DNA of 64,000 nucleotides from Clitoria ternatea. Lineage: Eukaryota > Streptophyta > Magnoliopsida > Fabales > Fabaceae. Positions 1 through 8,761 of this stretch are shown one piece after another. A model generated the notes under the pieces. That model worked only from the letters and a program-made list of their open reading frames with translations. It did no database searches and was not told the origin of the DNA. The stretch covers positions 166,366,667 to 166,430,666 of the forward strand of contig CM075673.1 in the NCBI GenBank assembly GCA_037962975.1, in the 5' to 3' direction. Position 1 is the stretch's first letter. Each line of letters starts with the position of its first letter. A program made the position numbers and the translations under genes.

Positions 1-1070
1 GATACGCGCCTATCTCTTGGATGCTGACGAGCATTCACAAAGTCTTCTCTAAAGGCATGCTTCTCGGGCCTCGCTCTCTCCTTTTCTCTCCGTGGCTGCT
101 GAGCGGGTGCAGAAGGCTTTACTCTTGCTGCAGTTGCCTCTAGATGCATCTCTATGCCCACATATTTGGAAGCTTTCCTTCGAAACTCCTCGAAGGTTGT
201 AGGTGGGCTCTTTGCCAAAGATAGGGCAAAGGCTGAACCTGGCTGAAGAGCTTCCACTACAATATGGAGTTGTATGGCCTCCGTGAGGTTAGGGACCAAC
301 GCAGCCTCCTTGTAAAACCTTTTCAGGAACTCCTTAAGAGTCTCAGTTTCTCCCTGTCTTATCTGGGCCAGGGTGTGAGAAGTTCTTGGGATATCCCTGG
401 AGATGACGAAATGACTTTCGAATGCAGCAGCCATTTCCTCCCAAGAGTCTATAGATCCTGAAGGCAAACTTTTAAACCAGCTGAGAGCTTCCTCCGTCAA
501 CGTCCTTGGGAACATTCTGCACATGACATCTTCGTCTGCTCCCAGATACATAGCTTCATAAACATAAGCATCCAAATGCTTAGTGGGGTCGGACTCTCCA
601 TTATACTTCCCAATCGACAATGGCTGAGTTGTTTGCAAATGTTTTGGAATGACAATATTCATCAACCTCCTTGAGAAAGGGACATTGAGCTTGTATGTCC
701 CTGAAGTTACCACCGCCTGCTCCCTTCTCCTGATACTAACTCTATCACCAGAGTCCTGCGTCTGCTCCCTCTCTTCATATGTGGGGATCTTCGAATACTG
801 GAGGGTGGTAGATCTATCCCTCGCTGATGCATGGTGAGCATCCTCTGCATGGGATACTACTCTGTCCCCAGCTCCTCCTCTCTCTCGCCTCAGCTCCATC
901 AGCTCCTCCTTCAGTTGCCTGATAACCTCATCGCGAGGGTCAGGTGTCTGCACTTGCACCATCCTCCGGGTTTGAGTTGCAGGAGATTCGAAGACGAGTC
1001 TCCTCCCAGCCTGTTGATGGGTCACATCCTCCACGTGACCTTCCACGAAATCTCTCCCGTCACCTTCCAT
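1..1070 (-). CDS. gag polyprotein of element A (N-terminal part, open at window edge)
   Basis: Gag, the capsid protein that packages retroelement RNA. The frame is open from ATG at 1070 down to base 1 (about 356 codons by my translation) with no stop. The N-terminal 110 residues are polar and charged. The retrotrans_gag core follows; KYNGESDPTKHLDAYVYEA, the MFPRTLT segment, SWFKSLPSGSIDSWEE and LKEFLKRFYKEA are recognisable. The product aligns residue by residue with the gag of element B at 13394-14209, and reads Gln where B has a stop. Start chosen as the first ATG after the primer binding site. Since no lesion is seen, A may be more intact than B, but the rest is outside the window. Confidence 0.85.
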   Translation of the reverse strand, partial: MEGDGRDFVEGHVEDVTHQQAGRRLVFESPATQTRRMVQVQTPDPRDEVIRQLKEELMELRRERGGAGDRVVSHAEDAHHASARDRSTTLQYSKIPTYEEREQTQDSGDRVSIRRREQAVVTSGTYKLNVPFSRRLMNIVIPKHLQTTQPLSIGKYNGESDPTKHLDAYVYEAMYLGADEDVMCRMFPRTLTEEALSWFKSLPSGSIDSWEEMAAAFESHFVISRDIPRTSHTLAQIRQGETETLKEFLKRFYKEAALVPNLTEAIQLHIVVEALQPGSAFALSLAKSPPTTFEEFRRKASKYVGIEMHLEATAARVKPSAPAQQPRREKERARPEKHAFREDFVNARQHPRDRRV

Positions 1071-1114
1071 TGTGCCAACCTAACTTCTGCGAAAATGGGA
1101 ATAACTCTATCGAG

Positions 1115-1132
1115 TCCCACTGGGCGTGCCAA
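1115..1132 (-). other. Primer binding site of element A
   Basis: On the minus strand the LTR end (..CAGTTCA) is followed directly by TTGGCACGCCCAGTGGGAC, a TGG-initial sequence as expected for pairing with a tRNA 3' CCA end. Nearly the same PBS follows the 5' LTR of element B. I have not assigned the tRNA. Confidence 0.7.
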
Positions 1133-1939
1133 TGAACTGGTCTGGACCGGGGTCTAGGATCCGGTATGGGACCAGCCACAAGGATGCAGGTGTTTTTAGG
1201 GTTTGCACACCGGAACTGTGTGTATCCGACGTACTAATCCGGTCTCTCAGTGGGAGAGGCCGGTCTTGTTGTCCTGGAGATCCTTCACACCAACGATTCG
1301 CGTTGTAGGAGGGCGAAAGGTGGTGCCACCTGCGAAGATTCTCCGACGCTCAAGTTAGAAGAGTGTATGAACTGAATGAATACTCAAGCGTGATAACAGT
1401 AAAATGTGAGATAGAATAACGATACCATGCATGTGTGTTGATATGGCCTCTTATAGTTGAACGTAAGAGAAAAAATGAGACGTTGGATGCAGGTGGGTCC
1501 CTTATCTCTGATTGCGTGTATATTGTGTCAATCAAGGTGGCTCGACTTTCAGAATGTGTCAGGAGGGTAGGTCAATTATCAGAGTACAATCCTCCAGAGA
1601 GAGGAGGGGATAATCACCTTTTCCGCATAATCTGCTGACACGCCCCCTTACTTTCTGAAGCCATTGATGTGACGTATTTTGCTACAAACAGTGTCTTCGT
1701 TGATAAGTTATCAAAAGGCTCTTCTCTTGCTATGAGGGAAAAGCTATCAATTATATAAATATCCCGTATCAATGAACATAGAACCGTTACAGCGAAAATG
1801 AATGATGCTGTCATGGAGTGAGGGCGGATGACCAGACAACGGATATCCGGTGTGGTAACGTTGAACCTGGACACCGGTTTTCCTTATATGAGGTCAGTCT
1901 GACGTCACAAGTATGGGGGCCGGTATCTAGACCGGATCA
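1133..1939 (-). repeat. 5' LTR of element A
   Basis: An 807-bp LTR with terminal TG..CA. On the sense (minus) strand it starts TGATCCGGTC and ends CAGTTCA, the same ends as the element B LTR. A TATA-like CTATAAGAG lies on the minus strand near 1448-1457. About 90 nt downstream is the block ACTTGAGCGTCGGAGAA (1339-1355), also found in the B LTR. No second copy lies in the window. Confidence 0.8.
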
Positions 1940-2556
1940 AAAATCAACTAGAAAAACAATCAACATACACAAGACAAAAAATGGTATTATAGCTTTTTAA
2001 AAAAAATATGCAACCTTTGCATCTTGTCTTCCTAAAAGACCAACCTTTGCAACATATTTCAAATAAAGATGCAACTTTCGCAATGTTTTTCACAAAAAGA
2101 TGTAACATTTACAACAATTTTTGTAAAAAAAATATTTTTAACATGTTCTTAAAAAATATTTGCCCAGAACAAGATTTTTCAAGTTAGGCTACCATTGTTA
2201 GGAAATCCCTAATGATTAGACAACGGAAATACAAGAGGTCATTGCAAAAACTCATGTTTCAAAGCAACCAAATCAAGATATAGTTTAAGAACCTTTTAAA
2301 ATATACTTATTGTAGCGTAGAACCTTTGAAAATGAGTCAAAATATACTAATCTCTATAGAAGCCAACATAAGTAATGCCATCAGATTTCGCGCATATGAA
2401 TACTTAGGCCCAACCTCCGCTACAATTTATGAAATTGTTGTATATCATAAGTGTGGTCTATGAACATTTCATGTTTTATTTATAAGCTCGTATTTTACCT
2501 AATGAACACTCTTTATTGATTAGACTCTACTTATTTTAAATAAGTTAAACTTAGTA
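1940..2556. other. AT-rich spacer between elements A and B
   Basis: No gene seen. Bases 2008-2135 hold degenerate short repeats of the form (A)GATGCAACYTTTGCAA separated by A- or T-rich runs. The rest (2160-2556) is AT-rich with no reading frame of note. It ends with GTTTT (2557-2561), the target-site copy for element B. Confidence 0.5.
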
Positions 2557-2561
2557 GTTTT

Positions 2562-3455
2562 TGAACTGTTCTTTACGGGGGGTGTAGAAGTACGCTTGTA
2601 GAACAACTCAAAATATACATATAAATGTGTTTTGATACAAAGCAATGTGTGTATAAATATAAATACGGAGAGTCTTTGTATGCTGAGGCGGAGTGCAATG
2701 TACCCTTGGGCGGTGTCACAGTCCGCCTGACGGGATCTCTGTTGCCTTGACCCGATTGGGGATGGTACCTGCAATCGTTCTCCGACGCTCAAGTCAGTAT
2801 TTCAGAATACTTAGAGACTTAGAAAGACAATCAGAGAGAATTATGCAAGTAAGAGAGTGTAAGGTTCAGAGAATGGGAATCAGATCCCTTATACCTTTTC
2901 GAGAGAGGTTTATATACCTGTTACTGGTGCTGCATTATTGGTAGGACCCGCTCCTTGTCTTCAGGCATAATGTTGAAAAGGTAGTGGGTCCCTGCGCCGT
3001 TTACATGCACCATTATTGTAGTAGGTATCACCACTTGTCTGGAAAGCGTTAGTGCTTTAATATTTTATTGTTATTTCCCTTTATGCGTGACAGCGTGATT
3101 CCCATTATTAACCTCTCAAGACAGAGTCAATCTCGTGCCGGGGTTGTGAGTATGGGCTCGCTACGCAGTAGGGGAAATTCGGTATTCCGCCAATGTTGAG
3201 CCTATGGCTTGGCGGAGTAACAACTTTAGCGAGGTTACATTCCTTGGCGGAGTAACATGCCTGGACGGAGTTACATTCCTTGGCGGGGTAACGTGCCTGG
3301 GCGGAGTCATGAACCCTGGCGGCGTTACTTGCCCTGGCGGTATGCACTCCGTATAGTATTTGTAGTGTATTTGAAGAGTACTTCTCTTGTTCAAAATGCT
3401 GATCTGGCAAAGCATTAAAGCCATGCTCTTGGGGGCCGGTGGTAGGACCGGATCA
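2562..3455 (-). repeat. 3' LTR of element B
   Basis: 894 bp, TG..CA ends. Near-identical to 14274-15168. Within it, 3213-3345 is a run of about six degenerate 18-20-bp units built on GGCGGAGTAACATGCCTGG. The minus-strand TATA box TATATAAA lies at about 2910-2917. Confidence 0.93.
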
Positions 3456-3470
3456 TATGCCCCCTAGCTT
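3456..3470 (-). other. Polypurine-like tract of element B
   Basis: On the minus strand AAGCTAGGGGGCATA abuts the start of the 3' LTR. Element D has a similar CTAGGGGGC at the same place. The purine run is short, so the call rests on position. Confidence 0.5.
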
Positions 3471-3966
3471 GTTATAGTGACTGGCGGAGTCACTTTAATA
3501 AGTTATAACACTTAAGTTTAGCTTTTATAGGCATGGGTTTAGGCGGCATTTGTTAGTTCAGGATTTGTGGACAAGTGCTTTCATGCATTTATTGGTTTGT
3601 CATTACATGTCACGCCTGTCATTAATGCGCCTCGAAACCACGTTTTTTATTCTTCAGTCTCCTATTGCCACGTATGCCCTCGTAACGGTTGCCATTCCAA
3701 TGATGGGACATAAATACGCGTGATGGCAATTGAGAACCGTTTTCGAGGTTATTACCGTGGGCCTTGGATTTTGAAAATGTGGCCCATGAAATATCTGCCC
3801 TTAGATATATCTATTGGTTTCAGCAAAAAAGGAACCGTCAGTGAAACAAATCCAACGGTTGTAAACGTATATTTTAATTTTGGAACCGTTGATGAGATTT
3901 ATCTAACGGCTGCAAACACTTCTTCGAGATTTCTGAGGATTCGCTTATTTCCCCCCAAGCCATGCC
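3471..3966. other. Element B 3' internal region upstream of the antisense gene
   Basis: No convincing gene. It holds a perfect inverted repeat AGTGACT-GGCGG-AGTCACT at 3477-3495, and acts as the upstream (promoter) side of the plus-strand gene that starts after the TATA box at 3967. Confidence 0.45.
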
Positions 3967-3973
3967 TATAAAT
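3967..3973 (+). promoter_or_regulatory. TATA box of the antisense gene in element B
   Basis: CCTATAAATAGG is a textbook plant TATA box on the plus strand, opposite to retroelement transcription. Initiation would fall near 3998-4005, about 185 nt before the preferred ATG at 4186. It lies inside the element and is not part of either LTR. Confidence 0.65.
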
Positions 3974-4185
3974 AGGTAAACTCTCAGAAGGGAAATGTTT
4001 TGCTGCATTCCTCGCTTCATATTTGTTTGCTGAAAGTGTTTTTGCTGCTCTCTTGCAAGTTTATTGGTGTTTGGAGTTCTTCTATCTTTCAGAAGCTTAA
4101 GGTACTTGCTTCCTCCTTTTCTTTGCTTCTCCATTTTCACTGGGTTGGTTTTGTTTTCCCTTATTGTGTGTTCGTGAAAAGGAAG

Positions 4186-5188
4186 ATGAGAGGAAAGAGG
4201 TCAGAGTCACGTTCTAGGGTTTCTGTTCGTCCCATGTTTTCTGACATTGAGAGTGGAGATGATGCTTTTTATACTGGGAGGGACTCGACGTTTTATAGCA
4301 GCGTGGAGTACTTTAGTAATGCTGTACATTCATTTGTGTCAGGAGGTGTTTCCCATACACAAGTGCTGACTATGGCAGAGTGTCGAAATGTTGTGTTGCA
4401 TGGACTGGATTGGGAGAAGACACTCGAGTGTGACCCCTACTGTTGGGTTGAGGAAGATGTCAAGGATGCTTCCTCTCGACATGCGACAACAAGCGGAGGG
4501 GTAGTGGAGTTGCCTGTTCCGGTTTGGAAGGATGAGAAGTATGAGGATAGGTTCATCGTCCGTTCCCCCAAGACGTATGAACGAGTTTGCCATCGTCCTC
4601 AGAATAATCGTACCATATACATGTACGATATTCTGTTTACCCAGTTAGGGGTGCGCTTCCCATTGAATAAATTCCAGATGGGTGTGCTTAGGTTCTTGGA
4701 CTGTGCCCCTTCTCAGCTGCATCCGAATGGTTGGGGAATAGTTCGCAGCTTTGAGGTTATGGCTGAACATTTGGGGTTTACGCCTACAGTGGCGTTGTTT
4801 TTCGCTTTCTGCCGCATTATGAGGAGAGTAAATATGAAAACCGGCGGCATGGGTTTTGTGACTCTCCGGGCGGAGCCAAAGATTTTAAATTTTAAGGCGT
4901 TTGCTGACTCCGCCAAGGAAGGCGGACTTCACTTCAGGATGAGTTTTGTGAAGGTATCCGTCAGGAAAGACAAACCTGTTTTTTGGCGGAATAAGGAGGG
5001 TGTTGATAGATTTCCACTGGCATGGACGCATGAGCACTTTCTCTTAACCAAACGAGCATATGAAGTTGAAGAGGGTGCTCTATCGGCGGCGTCTGTGGAA
5101 GTACTCCGAATATTGAAGGAGTACAACTCCGTCCACAAGCTGATTTTTTGTCGAAGGCTGCTTGGGCGGGATGCTCAAGGATACTTGA
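4186..5188 (+). CDS. Antisense gene of element B, exon 1: putative gypsy-type transposon-domain protein
   Basis: Exon 1 of a gene antisense to gag-pol. The frame opens at 4000, but I prefer the ATG at 4186 (MRGKRSESRSRV), since 4000 coincides with the expected transcription start; the upstream 62 codons would be hydrophobic. Residues about 145-230 (IYMYDILFTQLGVRFPLNKF onward, with PSQLHPNGWGIVRSFEVMAE and ALFFAFCRI) resemble the plant family called putative gypsy type transposon domain (PF04195, Transposase_28), from memory of the family. A donor GTAATA follows at 5189 and the frame continues in exon 2 in phase. Function unknown. Extra ORFs, some antisense, between pol and the 3' LTR have been described for Tat-lineage elements. 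Confidence 0.72.
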
Positions 5189-5273
5189 GTAATATTACGA
5201 ACAATTGCAATGTCATTGAGTATTACCTCTATCTTGCATTTTCTAACTGTATCCTCATATTGTTATTTCGCAG
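5189..5273 (+). other. Predicted 85-bp intron of the antisense gene
   Basis: Donor TTGA|GTAATA and acceptor TTATTTCGCAG|GAGAAA, with a TTCTAAC branch-like site 30-35 nt before the acceptor. Phase 1. Splicing joins the 4186 frame to the frame through 5274 without a stop, whereas reading through hits a stop at 5284-5286. The predicted intron is AT-rich relative to the flanking exons. Confidence 0.65.
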
Positions 5274-6849
5274 GAGAAATCGCTGAGTTCCCTGGGATGG
5301 AGCGTATCAAGCAGATGCAAATGAGCCGCAGGGAAATGAACGCGGAGAATAATGTGCAGCCCAGGAGGAATCTGGGTGCCGCCCTGACAAAAACTCTCCC
5401 CTTCCCTGCATCCACCAACATAGTAAATTTTGAAGGTGGTGCAGGATCTTCAGCAGCTACTGTTGAAAGGCGTTCTAAAAAACGTCAAGAACCAGAAGCT
5501 GCTGAAGAAGAAGAAGAAGTAGATCCTCATCCTTTGCAAAGAAGGAGGAGTAAGGGCAAGAAGAGGGCTGAGGCGGGGACGTCAATTGATGCCGCCATTG
5601 ATTTGGAGGAGACTCAGGAGGTACCTGTTACGGGTACTTCTGCTGGTATGGGCGGTGTTGAAGGCATCCCCGAAGAAGATGTTGCGGGGGGGGGGGGGAA
5701 ACGGAGGGATTCCAAGCTTCTTCTGACCATGATACGGGGGATGAGGCAGGGAGAGTTCAAGCTTCCCCAGTCCGCCCGTCTGAGGATCCCGCCCTGAGCT
5801 TGACCACCCGAGGGACAGCCGTTTTTCCCATTGATGTACCAGGGGAATCATCTAGGCGGCTTGTTTCTTTGCCTGAGGCGGGGTCTCGCTTGAATCCCTT
5901 TTTATACTTTACAAATACGGGATTCCGCCAGTCAGAGAGGCGTGACCCAGAATTCATTCTCCGCCCCAACATCGACTTTGAGGAGGTACCGGAGGCTGCT
6001 GCAGCTGCGAGGTGGCACCTTGCTGAGTTAGATGGTTTCTTGGCTTCTGTTCCCCGGATAGCTGACGTTGCTGCTGAGGCGAACATGTTTCAAGCGTCTT
6101 ACCACGAGTCTGTGGAAAAGATTCGTAGCTTGGAGCATGACAATGAGCAGCTGTCCAAGGTGATCAAGGCCAAGGACAAGCATCTGGACACCGCCGACTC
6201 CAATATCAAGAAATTAACGGAGGAGTTGGCTAAGGTGAAGGCTGAGAAAGTCCAGCTAGAACAACAGAATAAAAAGCTGGGCGAGGTGGTGAGTGGACTT
6301 TCCCAGGTCAAGGCTGATAACATTCTGCTGAAACAACAAGTTTCAAATTTAGATCAGCAGAACCAAGTTTTGGGCGGAGACGTGAGCATTCTTCAGCAGA
6401 AGCTGGTCTCCATAGAATTAAATAAAACCATTGCTGAAGATGCCTGGGCAGCGGAGTTGAGCGAGGCAGCAACCGCATATGGAAATCTTGAAGTGCGGGT
6501 TCAAGAGTTGGAAGCTGAGAAGACTGCCTCAGATGCTACCAGTGAGAGGCTCGACAAAGAATTACAATCTGCCTTGGATGCAGCTGAGGTGGCGATTGAT
6601 GATGCTTTCAGCATGGCTGTTCGCCAACTCCGCTATCACAACCCAGGTGTTGCTCTCTCCACCACAGGCATTCATCCTTATTACGAGTTCATCAATGGAG
6701 AATTGATGGTGCCTGTGCAAGGAGGTCATATGCCTGCGCCCAATGATGAATATGTCTTGGCGGACTTGCCTCCTTCTCAAAGTTTGACCAGGCCAGGAGA
6801 AAGTCAGCTCACCTCCACTCAGCAAGAAGGGGAGCCGTCTGACCCTTAA
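5274..6849 (+). pseudogene. Antisense gene of element B, exon 2: charged linker and long coiled coil, frame broken at a G13 run
   Basis: Exon 2 begins EIAEFPGMERIKQMQMS. It passes through an acidic/basic low-complexity stretch (EAAEEEEEVDPH, then RRRSKGKKR, an NLS-like patch) up to a run of 13 G at 5686-5698. There the coding signal changes frame: the first frame stops at 5797 (LPQSARLRIPP), while the next frame carries sensible protein from about 5701 to TAA at 6849, including a predicted coiled coil at 6085-6600 (heptad-like SLEHDNEQLSKVIKAKDKHL and similar). So the second half reads as a separate frame from 5800. Either a slippage mutation in this copy or a sequencing error in the homopolymer. 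Together the exons span about 860 codons. No catalytic motif seen. Confidence 0.65.
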
Positions 6850-7054
6850 AGATCAGCTTCTCAGTCTCCTCTTCAGTCTCTTTGCAAGTTTTGTTTTTTG
6901 AATTTTGTTAATATTGCCTTGTTCCAGGATAGGCTCTGGACTTTTATCAATCCTCGACAATATTAATGAAGCATATTTTCTGCAAATGTATACTTGTTCA
7001 TAGAAGTAGTGTTTAAGCCCGTCGTATTTATGCCTTGTAAAATGATATTGAGAA
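6850..7054 (+). other. 3' flank of the antisense gene
   Basis: T-rich sequence after the stop at 6849 (TTTTGTTTTTTGAATTTTG and further AT-rich stretches) that could act as a 3' UTR. No clear AATAAA. It runs into the 48-bp tandem array. Confidence 0.35.
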
Positions 7055-7700
7055 GGCGGAATATTCATCTGAGGACTTAATGAAATATGACTAAGTATAA
7101 CGAGGCGGGATAGCCTTTTTGCAATTTTGGTGAAGTAAAACTCAGTAAGGAGGCGAAGTAGCCTCTTAGGGATTTCAATGAAACGAATTCAGTAATGGGG
7201 CGGAGTAGCCTTTTTGAGAATTTAACTGAAGTAATTTCAATAATGAGGCGTAGTAAACTCTTGAGAATTTCATTGAAATGATTTTAATAGTGAGGCGTAG
7301 GAGCCTCTTAGGAATTTAAAAGGAGTTGGATTCCGTAAGAAGGCGGTGTGGCCTCTTAGGAATTTAAAGGGAGTTGGATTCTGTAAGAAGGCGGTGTGGC
7401 CTCTTAGGAATTTCAATAAGGTTGGATTCCGTAAGAAGGCGGTGTCGCCTCCTAGGAATTTTTAAGGAATTGGATTCCGTAAGAAGGCGGTGTGGCCTCT
7501 TAGGAATTTAAAAGGAGTTGGATTCCGTAAGAAGGCGGTGTGGCCTCTTAGGAATTTCAATAAGGTTGGATTCCGTAAGAAGGCGGTGTGGCCTCTTAGG
7601 AATTTAAAAGGAATTGGATTCCGTAAGAAGGCGGAGTGGCCTCTTAGGAATTTAAAAGGAATTGGATTCCGTAAGAAGGCGGAGTGGCCTCTTAGGAATT
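7055..7700. repeat. 48-bp tandem repeat array in element B
   Basis: Regular 48-bp units with the core AAGGCGGTGTGGCCTCTTAG plus GGATTCCGT. GGCGG recurs at 7342, 7390, 7438, 7486, 7534, 7582, 7630 and 7678. Older, more diverged units of 46-48 bp extend left to about 7055, giving about 13 units. Right-hand units are most alike, so growth was probably from that side. Since 48 is a multiple of 3, a reading frame stays open (7490-7729), but it is a by-product of the repeat. Arrays of this sort are known in the 3' regions of Tat-lineage elements and can seed satellites. Confidence 0.9.
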
Positions 7701-7879
7701 TTAATGAAGCACAATTTTACAAGTGTTGAACTTACTTGAACTTGTTGGGTAGTGCTTGAGTTTGTTGCTCATGTACTCCATGAAACATTGGGAGTTAGGC
7801 AGAGTCAAGTTTTGGATGGAATATTCATCCTTTTGCATGTTGACTGGAGTACAACTCCTGATTGAATGAAAATCATCGA

Positions 7880-8475
7880 AGTGGAGATTGCTATGGTACA
7901 GCATATAGCTGCGACACCAATTTACCCTGCAAGAAATTGGTTAAACCTTCGAGGCGGTATGGTGCAACATATAGCTGTGACACCAATTTACCCTGCAAGA
8001 AATTGGTTAAACCTTCGAGGCAGTATGGTGCAGCATATAGCTGTGACACCAATTCATCCTGCAAGAAATTGGTTGGATTTTGGGGTTAGCGTGGTGCAGC
8101 ATATAGCTGTGAAACCAGCTCTTCCCACAAGAAGCCTGCAGGACCTTGGGGGCGAATTAGTGCAGCATATAGCTGTGACACTAGTTCTTTCCATAGGCGG
8201 CCTGTAGGACCTTAGGGTCGGTATGGTGCAGCATATAGCTGAGACACCAATCCTTTCCCCCCAAGGAGTTTTCTGTACCTTAGGGTCGGTATGGTGCAGC
8301 ATATAGCTGAGACACCAATCCTTTCCCCCCAAGGAGTTTTCTGTACCTTAGGGTCGGTATGGTGCAGCATATAGCTGAGACACCAATCCTTTCCCCCCAA
8401 GGAGTTTTCTGTACCTTAGGGTCGGTATGGTGCAGCATATAGCTGAGACACCAATTCCCCAAGGAGTTTTTGTTG
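7880..8475. repeat. 66/68-bp tandem repeat array in element B
   Basis: About nine units, all holding GGTGCAGCATATAGCTGTGACACC or a near variant. Units begin near 7890, 7956, 8022, 8088, 8154 and 8220 (66-bp steps), then 8288, 8356 and 8424 (68-bp steps). The last three full units are almost identical, and the final one is cut short. CAGC-ATATA-GCTG in each core is a short inverted repeat. The period change to 68 rules out a conserved coding frame. The sequence is unrelated to the 48-bp array. Confidence 0.9.
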
Positions 8476-8761
8476 ACTCCGTTTGTGAAGCGGCGTTGCA
8501 TGTTGGTTGATCTTTATGGAATAAAGAGTTATGCGTTTGTGCTTCAATTTTAGAGTCGTTGTTTTATCTGCATGGGAACAAATTCTGCCATGGATAATCA
8601 ATTCAAAGTTAGAGTGAAGATTAAATACAGGAAGGCATTTCATTGAGAATGGAATTACATAAAAGATTGAGTTGGGATATATCTTTTCGAAACCTTTTCA
8701 AGGAAAGCATACAGAGGAGGATCCTTGAGTTAGGAAGAAAAGATCATACCGTAATACCCAA
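8476..8761. other. Spacer between the repeat array and pol of element B
   Basis: Sequence just downstream of the pol stop in the sense direction of element B. I see no gene, repeat or RNA structure in it. Confidence 0.4.

Larger units (their letters stand above)
1..1939 (-). mobile_element. Element A: Tat-type Ty3/gypsy retrotransposon, 5' part only
   Basis: The 5' end of a minus-strand LTR retrotransposon: 5' LTR at 1133-1939, primer binding site next to it, then gag running off the left window edge. Gag and PBS closely resemble element B (2562-15168), but the LTR is a different, shorter one, so A is a related family rather than the same one. The LTR begins TG and ends CA on both strands. 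The bases after the LTR (AAAAT, 1940-1944) would be one half of the target duplication; the partner lies outside the window. Confidence 0.88.

Noticed and set aside
7490..7729. 79-codon ORF in the 48-bp array
   Set aside because: The period is a multiple of 3, so an open frame repeats itself; the peptide is just the translated repeat.
7055..8475. CRISPR-like regular repeats
   Set aside because: Tandem units without unique spacers, inside a plant retrotransposon; not CRISPR.
8054..8643. Overlapping minus-strand ORFs rich in Cys and Trp in the 66/68-bp array
   Set aside because: Unit length of 68 shifts the frame each time, and the ORFs exist only because of the repeat; no start context or family.
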